Shown here: positions 30,327 to 42,582 of the stretch, piece after piece
Layout of the letters: each line of letters begins with the position of its first letter
How positions within the stretch are numbered: the first letter of the stretch is position 1
Assembly: GCA_000149225.2 (NCBI GenBank)
Contig: CM000694.1
Coordinates: forward strand, 186,001 to 250,000
DNA from: Lachancea kluyveri NRRL Y-12651
Taxonomy: Eukaryota; Ascomycota; Saccharomycetes; Saccharomycetales; Saccharomycetaceae
Length of the DNA: 64,000 nucleotides
Direction: 5' to 3'
Translations under genes and position numbers: made by a program
The notes under the pieces: model-generated
What the model was told of the DNA's origin: nothing
The model's database searches: none
The model's input: the letters and a program-made list of their open reading frames with translations, nothing else

Positions 30327-32213
30327 ATGGATCAAAACACCGTAAACCAACTATTGGAAGTTAGATCAAAATTGAGAAGTTCTGCCGCAGAACTTTTACA
30401 ATGGAAATTGTACAAGGCTTCAAAATGGTCCGCAGAAGCCTTATGTGGTATGGCTGATCTACCCGTCCCTTCTACTGTTGGCGGCTTTTTCGAAAACACT
30501 GATGATGAATCTCCCCTAAAGAATCGTCATGCTAATCAAAATCAGCCCGCGGTCGTTGGAAAATATCTTGCATCCTCAATGTCCCTTAAAGAGCAAGACT
30601 TGTATCTTTTAGCATCAACGCTATTCGATTGCAAAGAATTTGATAGATGTGCATATTTTTTGAGAGATGTTACTCATCCAAATTTGAAGTTCTTAAAATT
30701 GTACAGCAAATACTTGTCCTGGGACAAAAAAACTCAAGAGAATTTGGAGAATATCTTAACCTCAGGCAAAAGCAATGGCAACGATTCCAGGGAGGATGCC
30801 AAACCATTTGGTACAGGAATCTTGAGAAATTATGATTTTGAAGACAGCACCCAACAACAGTTTAAAAGCTCTAGCGACGTAGGAAATGGTGACAGAACTA
30901 ACATACCTACTATTCTAAAGGAGTTGAACTCATGTTTGGAAGACGAAAAAGAACATCAGGAAGAAGCTGGTTTAGGATCTGCTCTACTACATTACCTACG
31001 GGGTGTTTTGTTAAAGAGGCAGAATGTTTCTGGACAAGCTTTACAAGAATTTATCATTTCAATAACGCTGTACCCATACAATTGGACTTGCTGGTACGAA
31101 CTGTTGAACTGTTTAACACGATCGGATGAGGCTTTATTGCTATTAAAACACTTGAGAGAAAAAGTAAAAGATTCCGAGGAGGATGTTTCAGAAGCAAAAA
31201 ATGAACATATAATGCTCAAATTTTTCAAACTTTCTTTGTTCCAAGAATTCAGTGGTAATATCGATGACTTTATCGAGGACTTAGATTACCTATTGACAGT
31301 TTTCCCCAACTTCACATTTTTGAAAACTCAACATGCCTTAATAAATTACCACTACATGGATTATGTGAATGCAGAACTGATATTTGACCAAATTATCAAA
31401 CTTGATCCTTACAGGTTGGATGACTTAGACACCTACTCAAATATTTTGTATGTGATGCAGAAACCTTCCAAATTAGCTTACCTTGCACAGTTCACATCAG
31501 GTGTAGATCGTTTTAGACCCGAAACATGTTGCATAGTAGCAAATTATTATAGTGCGAAACAGGAGCATGAAAAGTCTATCATGTACTTCCGAAGAGCATT
31601 GACATTGAACAAAAACTGCACTAGTGCATGGACGTTGATGGGCCACGAGTTCGTGGAACTAAAGAATTCTCACGCTGCCATAGAGTCTTATAGAAGAGCC
31701 GTGGATATAAATCCACGTGATTTTAAGGCTTGGTATGGGCTAGGTCAAGCGTACGAAGTACTAGACATGCACCTTTATTCTTTATACTATTTTCAAAAGG
31801 CATGCGCTTTGAAACCTTTAGACAAAAGAATGTGGCAAGCATTAGCCAGTTGTTACGAGAAGTTGAGTAAAAAAGATGAATCGATCAAATGTTATGAGAG
31901 AGCATTACAACTCTCTATTAGTAGCGACCACGACACTGCGATACTTTATCGTCTAGCACTACTTTATGAAAGAATTCAAGACGTGCGAAATTGCAGAAAG
32001 TACATGATGAAATGTGTTAAAGCAGAGCAGAACACTGATGGTTTGGTGACTGAAGAAACAGCAAAGGCACGACTATGGTTAGCGAGGTATGAGTGCAAAA
32101 ATAAGAACTTCACTGAAGCCTACAACTACGCTGTTGGTGTCACTCACGGCACATCTCAGGAGATCGAGGAAGCCCGGACGATAGCACGAGAATGCAGACG
32201 GCGCATGGAGTAG
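30327..32213 (+). CDS. CDC23: Anaphase-promoting complex TPR subunit Cdc23 (APC8)
   Basis: 628 residues (yeast 626). Scaffold subunit of the APC/C ubiquitin ligase. TPR repeats fill about 230-600; clear ones include ALTLNKNCTSAWTLMGHEF, AVDINPRDFKAWYGLGQAYE and ACALKPLDKRMWQALASCYE. Divergent from THP2 with only 164 bp between the start codons. The start ATG at 30327 begins a helical N-terminal domain. Confidence 0.96.
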   Translation: MDQNTVNQLLEVRSKLRSSAAELLQWKLYKASKWSAEALCGMADLPVPSTVGGFFENTDDESPLKNRHANQNQPAVVGKYLASSMSLKEQDLYLLASTLFDCKEFDRCAYFLRDVTHPNLKFLKLYSKYLSWDKKTQENLENILTSGKSNGNDSREDAKPFGTGILRNYDFEDSTQQQFKSSSDVGNGDRTNIPTILKELNSCLEDEKEHQEEAGLGSALLHYLRGVLLKRQNVSGQALQEFIISITLYPYNWTCWYELLNCLTRSDEALLLLKHLREKVKDSEEDVSEAKNEHIMLKFFKLSLFQEFSGNIDDFIEDLDYLLTVFPNFTFLKTQHALINYHYMDYVNAELIFDQIIKLDPYRLDDLDTYSNILYVMQKPSKLAYLAQFTSGVDRFRPETCCIVANYYSAKQEHEKSIMYFRRALTLNKNCTSAWTLMGHEFVELKNSHAAIESYRRAVDINPRDFKAWYGLGQAYEVLDMHLYSLYYFQKACALKPLDKRMWQALASCYEKLSKKDESIKCYERALQLSISSDHDTAILYRLALLYERIQDVRNCRKYMMKCVKAEQNTDGLVTEETAKARLWLARYECKNKNFTEAYNYAVGVTHGTSQEIEEARTIARECRRRME

Positions 32214-32731
32214 GGTATTAAGTAGCTTCGCATATAAATTAATACTTAGTGTCTACCATCTTGATTTCAAATACACGCGCCTGTTTTACAGGCATATAGT
32301 GTGCCACTAACGGAAAACTAGTGCCTTTAAGAAAATAAGATGAATAACATAGAAGCAAGCATGAAGATATACTCAAGAACCCATCCTCGCTTATCAGTTA
32401 ACCCGGATCAATTTAAATACCACCAATTCTGGGAAATGCCTTTTGAAGATAAAAGCATAATATAGTTCAGGTAATGGTTACCCTCGCTTTTACGAATTTT
32501 GCGAGTTTTTTGCTAAGGGAAAATTTTACTGTGAAGGATCTTTAAGCAGAGCAGATTCAACAACAGAAACGACAACAGGTGTCAAAAGAGCAAGCTCATA
32601 CCACCACGGTTATACCTGTATTTCTTTAATTTACTTTTCTTCTTGGAATAGTAACTGATTCTGTCTATTGTCTGCCTGTTTTACAGTTCCATTTTCTGAT
32701 TAACTAGTTTCACATCTAAACAGAGTGAGCG
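32214..32731. other. CDC23-PRP8 intergenic region
   Basis: 518 bp holding the CDC23 3' flank and PRP8 promoter. Nothing recognised. Confidence 0.4.
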
Positions 32732-35700
32732 ATGAGCGGACTGCCACCACCACCACCACCAGGTTATAATCATAATAACTTGGCACCACCACCACCGCCA
32801 CCACATGGAGTTAATGATAACTTCGTACTCCCACCACCGCCACCAGGCTTCAATGGTGGATCACCAAACTCACTACCACCACCACCACCACCACCACCTG
32901 CCTTTGGAAACGACGGCTCTAACTTACCACCACCTCCACTACCACCTCCAGGATTAGGTATACATCCAGATCTACCAAACATACCTAATCCACCTCTTAA
33001 AAAGCAAAGAAAAGATGGAAATTCTACCGTTAAACAAAGGAGGCTAACAAAAGAAGAGCTATTGAATAAGAAAAAACAATGGTTAACCCTCCAAAAACAA
33101 AGATTTAAACTGGCCAAGCGAAAAGGAAGGAACAAAAAGACTATAACTGGCTTAGTACACTCTCACAAGGTGGATATGCCTCCAGAACATCTGAGGACAA
33201 TCATAAATCATCACTCAGATATGTCTTCCAAGAGGTTTGCACATGACAAAAGAGCTTTTCTGGGCGCTTTAAAGTACATGCCTCACGCCGTTTTAAAGTT
33301 ATTAGAAAATATGCCTCAACCCTGGGAACAAGTGAAAGAAGTTAAGGTCCTATACCACAACACTGGTGCCATAACCTTTGTAAATGAGATTCCAAGGGTT
33401 ATTGAACCCGTATACACAGCACAATGGTCCACAATGTGGATAGCTATGAGAAGAGAGAAAAGGGATCGTAAGCACTTTAAAAGAATGAGGTTTCCTCCAT
33501 TTGATGATGAAGAGCCACCACTGTCGTATTCTGCGCATGTTCAAGACATCGAACCGCTAGATGCCATTACTCTAGATTTGGACGAGGTGGACGACAGATT
33601 TGTCAAAGATTGGCTCTATGACTTGAAACCTCTAATAGATGAACCTGGAAAAGTCAACGGTACATCCTACAAGAGTTGGAATCTAGATATCCAAACAATG
33701 ACCAACTTGCACAGACTATCTACACCTTTGATGAATGATATCGTAGATAATAACTACTATTATTTGTTTGACAAAAAGTCTTTTTTTACCGCAAAGGCCT
33801 TGAATAATGCCATTCCAGGTGGCCCTAAGTTCGAACCACTATATCCAAATGAGGAGGAAGAAGACCTCAATGAGTTCAACTCTATTGATAGGGTAATTTT
33901 TCGCATACCATTAAGAACAGAATACAAGATCGCATTTCCACATCTTTATAACTCCAGACCAAGGTCTGTCGAAATTCCATGGTATCACGATCCGATACTT
34001 TGTCTAATTAAAAACGACGAAGACCCCGAAATACCTGCATTTTATTTTGATAAATCACTGAGTCCAATTCTAAGTAAAGATTTCAAGAAGAAGAAGACGA
34101 ATTACGAGGAAGAGTGGTCAGGAAAAGACATTTTTACACTTCCGAATGATTTTAGTGGTTTGATGGAAAAGGAGGAACTCGTTCTTCCACAAACTAAAGA
34201 TGCAATTGCTCTATATCACTCCCCATACCCATTCAACAGAAGATCTGGAAAAATGCTGAGAGCGCAAGATGTGGCCCTGGTTAAAAAGTGGTATCTTCAA
34301 CATCCAGATGAAGAATACCCTATTAAGGTTAGAATATCCTATCAAAAACTGCTGAAAAACTATGTCTTGAACGAATTAAAGAAGACGGCTCCATCTGGTC
34401 AGAAGAAATTCAAGCTTTTGAAAAGTTTAAGAAATACAAAATATTTCCAACAAACTACAATTGACTGGGTAGAGGCTGGTTTACAAATTTGCCAACAGGG
34501 ATTCAACATGTTAAATCTATTAATCCACCGCAAAGGCTTAACTTATTTACATCTTGATTACAATTTTAACCTAAAACCCACAAAGACATTAACAACTAAG
34601 GAAAGAAAGAAGTCAAGATTTGGGAATGCTTTCCATTTAATGAGAGAGATACTGAAGGTTGTCAAATTGCTAGTTGATGCTCATGTTCAATATCGCTTAG
34701 GAAATGTCGATGCTTTCCAATTAGCTGATGGCATCTATTATATTCTGAACCATTTGGGTCAACTAACGGGTATTTATAGATACAAGTACAAGGTAATGCA
34801 TCAAATTCGTGCTTGTAAAGATTTGAAACACGTCGTGTATTATAGATTTAACAAGGTTATTGGCAGAGGCCCTGGTTGTGGGTTTTGGCAACCAGCTTGG
34901 AGGGTTTGGATCTTTTTTATGAGGGGAATAATTCCTTTGCTGGAAAGGTGGCTGGGTAACTTACTTGCACGTCAATTCGAAGGTCGTTCCAATGATGTTG
35001 TAAAAACTACAACAAAGCAAAGGATGGATGCTTATTATGATTTAGAATTGAGAGCTGCTGTGATGAACGATATTCTAGATATGATACCTGATGGGATCAA
35101 GCAAAATAAAGCAAGAACCATTCTTCAGCACTTGAGTGAAGCTTGGCGATGTTGGAAAGCTAACATTCCATGGAATGTACCCGGTATGCCGGAACCCATC
35201 AAGAAGATAATTGAGCGTTATGTCAAGGCCAAAGCTGATGGATGGACATCAGCTGCTCACTACAACCGGGAACGTATCAAACGTGGTGCTCATGTCGAGA
35301 AAACCGTTGTCAAAAAGAACTTGGGTAGACTAACAAGACTATGGATAAAGAATGAGCAGGAACGCCAGCAAAATATTGAGAAAAATGGTCCTGAAATCAC
35401 TCCCGATGAAGCTACTGCAATATTTTCCACTATGGTTGACTGGTTTGAGGCCAGGAATTTTGCACCCATTCCGTTTCCTCCCTTAACGTATAAAAATGAT
35501 ACCAAAATATTAGTTTTGGCACTCGAAAATTTGAAAGACGCATACTCTTCGAAAGTTCGCCTAAATGCGGCCGAGCGCGAGGAATTAGCTTTGATTGAAG
35601 AGGCCTATGATAATCCACATGACACATTAAACAGGGTCAAGAAATATTTATTAACCCAACGCGTCTTTAAGCCAGTAGAGCTTTCAATGATGGACCACTA

Positions 35701-38700
35701 CCAATACATATCTCCAGTTCACAAAGTAGATCCCCTCGAAAAAATTACAGATGCTTATTTGGACCATTACCTATGGTTTGAGTCCGACAAAAGAGGACTG
35801 TTCCCTAATTGGGTCAAACCAAGTGATACAGAGATCCCGCCTCTCCTGGTTTACAAATGGTGCCAGGGGATAAACAACTTGGACGAAGTTTGGGATGTTT
35901 CAAAGGGTCAATCGACCGTTATGCTTCAAACAACCCTAAGTGAACTGGCGGAGAAAATAGATTTCACGTTGTTAAATCGTTTGTTAAGGTTAATCATGGA
36001 TCCTAACATGGCTGACTACATTACTGCAAAAAACAACGTAAATATCAATTTTAAGGATATGTCTCACGTCAACAAGTATGGTCTGATTCGCGGGTTACAA
36101 TTTGCCTCTTTCGTATATCAATATTATGGACTAGTGATGGATCTTCTGATTTTAGGTCCTGATAGAGCTCACGAATTAGCTGGCCCATCGAATACTCCGA
36201 ACGAATTTTTGCAGTTTAAGGATATTCAAACAGAAAAGAAAAATCCGATCCGCTTGTACTCTCGTTATTTGGACAAAGTCCACATTCTTTTCCACTTTGA
36301 GGAGGAGGAGGCTGACGAGTTAACGCAGGATTATTTATCCGAAAACCCGGATCCTAATTTTGAAAATGCAGTGGGGTACAATAACAAAAAGTGTTGGCCA
36401 AGAGATGCCCGGATGAGATTAATGCGTCAAGACGTGAACCTAGGTAGAGCTGTGTTTTGGGAAATTGAAGGTCGTGTACCTAAATCCCTTGCCGTGATAA
36501 ACTGGGAAAACACATTAGCATCGGTTTACAGCAAAAATAATCCAAACTTACTGTTCACAATGTGTGGATTTGAAGTTCGTATATTACCCAAATTAAGGGT
36601 GGAGGAAATGTTGTCATCAGACGAAGGTGTTTGGGACTTGCTCGACGAAAGAACCAAACAAAGAACGGCCAAAGCGTTTTTGAAAGTTTCTGACGAGGAA
36701 ATAGAGAAGTTTAACAGCAGAATTCGTAACATACTACTTGCATCTGGTTCCACCACGTTCACCAAGATTGCTGCAAAATGGAATACGTCCTTGATTTCCC
36801 TATTTACTTACTTCAGGGAAGCTGTTGTTGCCACAGAATCTTTGCTAGATAGTTTGGTAAAATGTGAAACTAGGATTCAGAATCGTGTAAAACTGGGTTT
36901 GAACTCTAAAATGCCTACTCGTTTTCCACCCGCCGTTTTCTACACCCCAAAGGAATTAGGTGGTTTAGGTATGTTAAGTGCGTCCCACATTTTGATCCCA
37001 GCTTCTGATTTGAATTGGTCCAAGCAAACAGAGACTGGTATCACTCATTTCCGTGCCGGTATGACTCATGAAGATGATAAATTAATCCCGACCATATTCC
37101 GCTATGTTACTACATGGGAAAACGAATTTTTGGATTCCCAAAGGGTTTGGGCCGATTATGCAGCTAAACGTCAAGAGGCTTTACAACAAAACCGCCGTTT
37201 AGCCTTTGAGGAATTGGAGGGATCCTGGGATAGAGGTATTCCACGGATTAGCACATTATTCCAGAAAGACCGTCATACGTTAGCTTATGATAAAGGACAT
37301 CGTGTTCGCCGAGAATTCAAACAATATTCCTTAGAACGTAACAGTCCGTTCTGGTGGACAAATGCTCACCATGATGGTAAACTTTGGAATTTAAATGCTT
37401 ATCGTACGGATGTGATCCAGGCACTAGGAGGGATTGAAACCATTTTGGAACACACACTGTTTAAAGGTACCGGATTCAGTTCCTGGGAAGGTTTGTTTTG
37501 GGAAAAGGCTTCTGGATTTGAAGACTCTATGCAGTTTAAGAAGCTGACGAATGCTCAAAGAACCGGTTTAAGCCAAATCCCAAATCGTCGTTTTACTCTA
37601 TGGTGGTCTCCAACAATAAACAGAGCGAACGTTTATGTTGGTTTCCTGGTGCAACTAGATTTGACGGGTATATTTTTACATGGTAAAATCCCCACCTTAA
37701 AAATTTCGTTGATTCAAATATTCCGTGCACATTTGTGGCAAAAAATCCATGAAAGTGTGGTTTTTGATATCTGCCAAATTTTAGACGGTGAACTAGACGT
37801 TCTACAGATCGATACCGTTAACAAAGAGGCTATACATCCCCGTAAATCATACAAAATGAATTCCTCCGCTGCTGACATTACCATGGATAGTACTTATAAG
37901 TGGGATGTTTCTAAACCATCACTTCTTCACGAAAGCAATGATAAATATACCGCCACTACAACAGGTAAGATGTGGATTGACGTGCAATTGAGGTATGGTG
38001 ATTACGATTCTCATGATATTTCACGGTACGTTCGTGCCAAGTTTCTAGATTATACCACTGATAATGTGAGTATGTACCCATCTCCGACGGGTGTAATGAT
38101 TGGCATTGATCTCGCTTACAACATGTATGATGCTTACGGTAACTGGTTTGATGGTTTTAAAACTTTAATGCAAAATGGTATGAAAACAATTATGAAGGCC
38201 AATCCATCATTATACGTTTTAAGAGAGCGTATTCGGAAAGGTTTACAAATTTACCAATCCCAGACTCAGGAGCCATTCTTAAACTCTTCAAACTATGCAG
38301 AACTTTTCAGCAATGAGGTTAAATTATTCATCGACGATACCAACGTTTACCGTGTCACTGTTCACAAGACTTATGAGGGTAACGTCGCAACAAAACCGAT
38401 TAACGGCTGCATTTTTACCTTAAACCCCAAGACTGGGCAGTTGTTTCTGAAGGTCATTCACACCTCTGTATGGGCAGGTCAAAAAAGGTTAGGACAACTG
38501 GCCAAATGGAAAACTGCGGAGGAAGTAAGCGCATTAGTGAGATCTCTGCCAAAAGAGGAACAGCCTAAACAGATAATTGTTACCCGCAAGGCAATGCTAG
38601 ATCCACTAGAGGTCCACATGCTTGATTTCCCTAACACTTCGATCAGACCGACAGAGTTGAGACTTCCTTTTTCCGCCTCTATGGCTGTGGATAAATTATC

Positions 38701-40012
38701 AGACGTAGTAATGAAGGCCACTGAACCTCAGATGGTATTGTTCAACATTTATGATGACTGGTTGGATAGAATATCCTCTTACACCGCGTTCTCCAGGTTA
38801 ATCTTGTTGTTGAGGGCTCTAAAAACAAACGAAGAGAAAGCTAAAATGATTTTGAAAGCTGATCCAACAGTTCCTATCAAACCACATCATTTGTGGCCAT
38901 CTTTTACTGATGAACAGTGGATTGAAATAGAGTCCAAAATGCGAGACCTAATTCTAACCGAGTATGGTAAAAAGTACAACGTCAGCATTTCTTCTTTGAC
39001 ACAAACTGAAATCAAGGACTTAATTTTAGGCCAAAATATAAAAGCGCCATCAGTAAAGAGACAGCAAATGGCCGAATTAGAGGCCTCCAAGAGCCAAAAT
39101 GGGACTAGAAATTCCGAAGATGGCGCAACCAGTGCTATGAAAACTAAAAGCATAAACGCGCAAGGCGAGGAAATCATGGTTGTCACATCTACAAATTACG
39201 AAACCCAAACTTTTAGTTCTAAAAATGAATGGCGTAACCGTGCCATCGCTAATTCATTGCTATACCTACATTTGAAAAATATCTACATTGCATCTGAAGA
39301 TTTCATTGAGGAAAAAGACATCTATGTACTACCAAGAAATCTGCTAAGGAAATTTGTTGAGATTTCTGATGTTAAAGCTCAGGTGGGAGGTATATTGTAC
39401 GGGAAGTCCCCGCATGGACACCAGAATGTGAAGGAGATCAAAACTATTGTTATGGTTCCTCAATTAGGAAACAGCCATGCTGTTCAACTAGGCAAAATTC
39501 CAGAGCATTCACATTACTTAGAAGGTTTAGAGTTGCTGGGTTGGATTCATACCCAATCTGAAGAGCTAAAATTCATGTCGCCTTCCGAAGTTACCACACA
39601 AGCAAGAATGTTTGGTGAGCAAAATCAAGATGTCGTGGATTTGACGGTATCGTTAACACCAGGTTCAATATCTCTCGCTGCGTACAGTTTATCCGAGGAA
39701 GGTTATAGTTGGGGTGTGAACAATAAGGATATACTGGACCCACACCCAGAAGGATTTGAACCGACGTTCAGCCAGTATGCTCAGCTGTTACTTTCAGAGC
39801 GTATCATGGGCAACTTTTTGGTGCCCTCTTCTGATACTTGGAACTATGCCTTTATGGGCGCAAGTTTCAACCCCGAGTTAGATTATGACATAAAACTTGA
39901 CATACCGTTAGAATTCTACAATGAGTTACACCGTGCAACTCACTTCATGCAATTCAATGAGCTCGCTAACGATGAGGATTTAGAAGCTGAGCAAGAGGAC
40001 GTGTTTGCTTGA
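32732..40012 (+). CDS. PRP8: Spliceosome core protein Prp8
   Basis: 2426 residues (yeast 2413), the largest gene here. Central U5 snRNP scaffold that cradles the spliceosome active site. Proline-rich N-terminus (about 1-80, several runs of 5-9 prolines, each next to glycine or asparagine), conserved NTD1 with [14 protein letters not shown], the reverse-transcriptase-like and linker regions, the endonuclease-like region, the RNase H-like domain (about 1830-2080), and the C-terminal Jab1/MPN domain (about 2150-2400, [11 protein letters not shown]) that controls Brr2. The proline-rich leader differs in length between yeasts, which explains the small length difference. Confidence 0.99.
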   Translation: MSGLPPPPPPGYNHNNLAPPPPPPHGVNDNFVLPPPPPGFNGGSPNSLPPPPPPPPAFGNDGSNLPPPPLPPPGLGIHPDLPNIPNPPLKKQRKDGNSTVKQRRLTKEELLNKKKQWLTLQKQRFKLAKRKGRNKKTITGLVHSHKVDMPPEHLRTIINHHSDMSSKRFAHDKRAFLGALKYMPHAVLKLLENMPQPWEQVKEVKVLYHNTGAITFVNEIPRVIEPVYTAQWSTMWIAMRREKRDRKHFKRMRFPPFDDEEPPLSYSAHVQDIEPLDAITLDLDEVDDRFVKDWLYDLKPLIDEPGKVNGTSYKSWNLDIQTMTNLHRLSTPLMNDIVDNNYYYLFDKKSFFTAKALNNAIPGGPKFEPLYPNEEEEDLNEFNSIDRVIFRIPLRTEYKIAFPHLYNSRPRSVEIPWYHDPILCLIKNDEDPEIPAFYFDKSLSPILSKDFKKKKTNYEEEWSGKDIFTLPNDFSGLMEKEELVLPQTKDAIALYHSPYPFNRRSGKMLRAQDVALVKKWYLQHPDEEYPIKVRISYQKLLKNYVLNELKKTAPSGQKKFKLLKSLRNTKYFQQTTIDWVEAGLQICQQGFNMLNLLIHRKGLTYLHLDYNFNLKPTKTLTTKERKKSRFGNAFHLMREILKVVKLLVDAHVQYRLGNVDAFQLADGIYYILNHLGQLTGIYRYKYKVMHQIRACKDLKHVVYYRFNKVIGRGPGCGFWQPAWRVWIFFMRGIIPLLERWLGNLLARQFEGRSNDVVKTTTKQRMDAYYDLELRAAVMNDILDMIPDGIKQNKARTILQHLSEAWRCWKANIPWNVPGMPEPIKKIIERYVKAKADGWTSAAHYNRERIKRGAHVEKTVVKKNLGRLTRLWIKNEQERQQNIEKNGPEITPDEATAIFSTMVDWFEARNFAPIPFPPLTYKNDTKILVLALENLKDAYSSKVRLNAAEREELALIEEAYDNPHDTLNRVKKYLLTQRVFKPVELSMMDHYQYISPVHKVDPLEKITDAYLDHYLWFESDKRGLFPNWVKPSDTEIPPLLVYKWCQGINNLDEVWDVSKGQSTVMLQTTLSELAEKIDFTLLNRLLRLIMDPNMADYITAKNNVNINFKDMSHVNKYGLIRGLQFASFVYQYYGLVMDLLILGPDRAHELAGPSNTPNEFLQFKDIQTEKKNPIRLYSRYLDKVHILFHFEEEEADELTQDYLSENPDPNFENAVGYNNKKCWPRDARMRLMRQDVNLGRAVFWEIEGRVPKSLAVINWENTLASVYSKNNPNLLFTMCGFEVRILPKLRVEEMLSSDEGVWDLLDERTKQRTAKAFLKVSDEEIEKFNSRIRNILLASGSTTFTKIAAKWNTSLISLFTYFREAVVATESLLDSLVKCETRIQNRVKLGLNSKMPTRFPPAVFYTPKELGGLGMLSASHILIPASDLNWSKQTETGITHFRAGMTHEDDKLIPTIFRYVTTWENEFLDSQRVWADYAAKRQEALQQNRRLAFEELEGSWDRGIPRISTLFQKDRHTLAYDKGHRVRREFKQYSLERNSPFWWTNAHHDGKLWNLNAYRTDVIQALGGIETILEHTLFKGTGFSSWEGLFWEKASGFEDSMQFKKLTNAQRTGLSQIPNRRFTLWWSPTINRANVYVGFLVQLDLTGIFLHGKIPTLKISLIQIFRAHLWQKIHESVVFDICQILDGELDVLQIDTVNKEAIHPRKSYKMNSSAADITMDSTYKWDVSKPSLLHESNDKYTATTTGKMWIDVQLRYGDYDSHDISRYVRAKFLDYTTDNVSMYPSPTGVMIGIDLAYNMYDAYGNWFDGFKTLMQNGMKTIMKANPSLYVLRERIRKGLQIYQSQTQEPFLNSSNYAELFSNEVKLFIDDTNVYRVTVHKTYEGNVATKPINGCIFTLNPKTGQLFLKVIHTSVWAGQKRLGQLAKWKTAEEVSALVRSLPKEEQPKQIIVTRKAMLDPLEVHMLDFPNTSIRPTELRLPFSASMAVDKLSDVVMKATEPQMVLFNIYDDWLDRISSYTAFSRLILLLRALKTNEEKAKMILKADPTVPIKPHHLWPSFTDEQWIEIESKMRDLILTEYGKKYNVSISSLTQTEIKDLILGQNIKAPSVKRQQMAELEASKSQNGTRNSEDGATSAMKTKSINAQGEEIMVVTSTNYETQTFSSKNEWRNRAIANSLLYLHLKNIYIASEDFIEEKDIYVLPRNLLRKFVEISDVKAQVGGILYGKSPHGHQNVKEIKTIVMVPQLGNSHAVQLGKIPEHSHYLEGLELLGWIHTQSEELKFMSPSEVTTQARMFGEQNQDVVDLTVSLTPGSISLAAYSLSEEGYSWGVNNKDILDPHPEGFEPTFSQYAQLLLSERIMGNFLVPSSDTWNYAFMGASFNPELDYDIKLDIPLEFYNELHRATHFMQFNELANDEDLEAEQEDVFA

Positions 40013-40780
40013 ATCTAGATTTTGCATGTATTTATGTATAATCAATACTTTTTTATCGAGAATAAGTTATAGACCTCGCAGATTTTTACTTGAGCGTATG
40101 CAAGGCGCAGAGATTAGTTACTTCGAGACACTACCCCATTGTCGAAACTAAAAGATTAAAGAAAACTTGTGTGCATCCATTTCACTATATCAAAATCGTA
40201 TTCAAAATATCAGAATAAAATACTAAAAAACGGCCAGGTGGACAAGGTGTTTGAAGTTTTGCATATTTAAGACTGGAGGCTAAAACTTCAGGGTTTCAAC
40301 GTCATTATCCAACCTTACGGGGTTGCGTTACTGATGATCGATGGTTTTCCATAGAGTTTATTAAAAATGAAATAGAATAACAAATGACTATCCTGGATCA
40401 TTATATTTGATAAATACCCCGCGTCGAATTCACACTACAAATTTGGTGCCTTTTTCCAGACTTGCAAGTCTGTAAGATAGCTCAGTGTTATATAGTCTCA
40501 TTGTAGTAAAGGCAAGTGCAAGATTTTTTTGGTAAAGCGGATTGTTTTCTCTGTTTCAAGTTTGACAGAATCTCCAGCTTAAAACCACCTGTAATGTCAG
40601 CGGTTTGATTCATTCTTATTTGAATGACATGTATACGTTGTCGGCTGCCGAACTGTGCAATAAATATTACATTACAAGAAGCAGCTTAGAGGGAATAGTA
40701 AGTTTTTTAATAAATCTTTGAAAAAATAAGTGTAAAATGGAATACCCTATGGCTATACCTTATTTCATTGCTGTGATGAA
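40013..40780. other. Intergenic region downstream of PRP8
   Basis: 768 bp, AT-rich. A stretch near 40460-40520 (AGATAGCTCAGT and flanks) looks tRNA-like at its A box but does not fold as a tRNA. Nothing else recognised. Confidence 0.4.
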
Positions 40781-42360
40781 ATGAAGATCGATGCTTATAT
40801 GACCGTAAATACAAAAAAAATGGGGAAGTACGTTTTGTCACATGAAACGATGTACATTGAAAATTTTGTAAGATTTGTAGTAGCTCTTGCAGTGATGTGT
40901 AAGGATCCAACACGACCTACCTATCTCGTAGATCCTAGGGATATGTCGTATGCTGATGACAATTCACTCTTGAGTGTTAGCAAACAACTAGCTTTGAAAA
41001 GAGAGGCGCTTTTGGAATCTATTAGAAGGAAAAAACAACAAAGGAAAGCTGAAGAGGAGCTCGAGCAAAGGGACAAGCAGTTATCCTTGGCTATTTACGA
41101 ACTAATCAGGCTTGGATACAATTTCGACAAGATAGTCGTAGAAGGTGGTATCAATGAGCAGTTTTTGAAGCATTTGTATGAAAAAATTGGTTTACCTATA
41201 ATTCGTCAAGAACCTTCAAGCATCAAAATTGCTGTTACAAATGATGACGCCCAAACCAGTACAAATAAGGAGGCATATAAGACCGAGTGTAATTCAGCCA
41301 GGTCTGGGTTTGATGTATCCTTGAGGACAAATAGCCGAGTGCCTACGCCATCCGGTGTAGTAAGAAGAGGAACCAGTATTTTTATCGAGAGGCCTGCATG
41401 GCTTGATGATTTGATCATAGACTTAGTTTCGAGCGAAGATGAGGAAAGCGATGGGTCTAACGAAAATAGAGAAGCCATATCTGGGAACTCGGAAGACACA
41501 GAAGAAGAGGCAGGAAAGGAAAAGGTGGAAACATTGACGGTTTCGGCAACAGATCTGAAAACTCTTCCAACCAAGTCCACGCCCAACCTCGGCGCAGAGG
41601 TCACCAAGGTGATGATGCGTTTAAAGATAGAAATAACCAAGCTAAAACAACAGATCAATAACATGGAGGAGGTTGATTTAGATGGCGACATTATAGAAAA
41701 CTTACTGCAGAAAAAGAAGAGCATGATACAAGACGTTGAATCCTTGTTTGATATACTGGGGGTCGGCAAAATTAGAGAGGAGTCGACTCAGAATTTGATA
41801 CCCAAGGGATTGATGAAAAGACCCATTGAACAGGTGATCAAGCATCACGAAACAAAGAGGCAAAAAGTGGAAAAATCCAGCATAGATGAAGGAAAAATGA
41901 AGCGAATAACAGAAGAAGGGAAAGTAGCAGATGTACCCGTAGAAGTAAGATTATCAGGTGAAACAGAAGATAAGCAGTTATCACTTTTCGAAAACAGCAT
42001 AATCAAAGTCAATAAGGTAAGTATGCCTTAATTTCTTCATCATCATACACATTACTAACCCACAATCTACTCATCGTATATTATTTCAAGTCATCCCTTG
42101 AAAGGTGTTGACTGAGATGATTGGCATTGAAAGAAAAAAAACAGTCTATTGCATCAAACTTCACTCCATATAGCTCTTTAAGGCCACAAGATTCCACTGC
42201 CAGCCATGGCGAAACAACTCATAGAAAAAAAACTAGCGAGAATGAGAAAAATGACGATGACTTCGAAGATTTTTCCTCAATGTTATGCCCCGTAGAACTC
42301 TTGAGCAACATATGTAGTAAATCCAATTGTAAGTTCAAGCATCTAGTCAAAAAAACGTAG
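40781..42360 (+). CDS. CCCH zinc-finger protein, Red1/ZFC3H1-like, two exons
   Basis: No S. cerevisiae counterpart known to me; in that yeast PRP8 and DNA2 are adjacent. Exon 1 (40781-42016) ends at GTAAGT; a TACTAAC branch point lies at 42053-42059; the first YAG after it ends at 42144; exon 2 is 42145-42360. Both junctions are phase 0, giving 483 residues. Parts: an optional N-terminal extension (a second ATG at 40943, residue 55, may be the real start), a basic helical block (KREALLESIRRKKQQRK), an acidic stretch (LVSSEDEESDGS), a coiled coil (about 270-325), and at the very C-terminus C-x8-C-x4-C-x3-H (LCPVELLSNICSKSNCKFKH). That pattern and the terminal position resemble the zf-C3H1 finger of S. 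pombe Red1 and human ZFC3H1, adaptors feeding RNA to Mtr4-type helicases and the exosome. Function is inference. Confidence 0.7.
42017..42144 (+). other. Putative intron of the PRP8-DNA2 zinc-finger gene (128 nt)
   Basis: 5' site GTAAGT (not the usual GTATGT), branch TACTAAC 42053-42059, 3' site CAG at 42142-42144. The branch-to-acceptor distance of 86 nt is long. No TAG or CAG lies between; AAG at 42088-42090 is a weaker alternative that would give a truncated reading frame. Unspliced reading ends three codons into the intron after V-S-M-P. Confidence 0.72.
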
Positions 42361-42437
42361 GTGATAAAATACCTTAACAATAATACGTACTCTTCAACTT
42401 TCCCACTACACCTTTTTATCCGCAACTATTTGTATGG

Positions 42438-42488
42438 ATCACGTGATTCATTTCTACCTTTTGTCGTATTGCACGTTTGACGCGAAAA
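42438..42488. promoter_or_regulatory. DNA2 upstream motifs: E-box palindrome and SBF/MBF-like site
   Basis: ATCACGTGAT, a perfect 10-bp palindrome with a Cbf1-type CACGTG core (42438-42447), and ACGCGAAAA (42480-42488), which overlaps MCB and SCB cores. Both lie within 150 bp of the DNA2 start. G1/S control is an inference from these motifs. Confidence 0.45.
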
Positions 42489-42582
42489 AGGAGATCAAAA
42501 TCTTAATTCGATGCCTAGTTGAAAACTTCGCTCAAAAAGTAACTGTATTACTATAGCAAATACCACTATCTTTGACTAAAAA

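Noticed and set aside
40460-40520. tRNA-like sequence
   Set aside because: Only the A-box-like part fits; no B box or cloverleaf.
41206-41769. A 187-codon antisense frame over the zinc-finger gene
   Set aside because: Ser-rich shadow of an acidic/Lys-rich coding strand; no features of its own.
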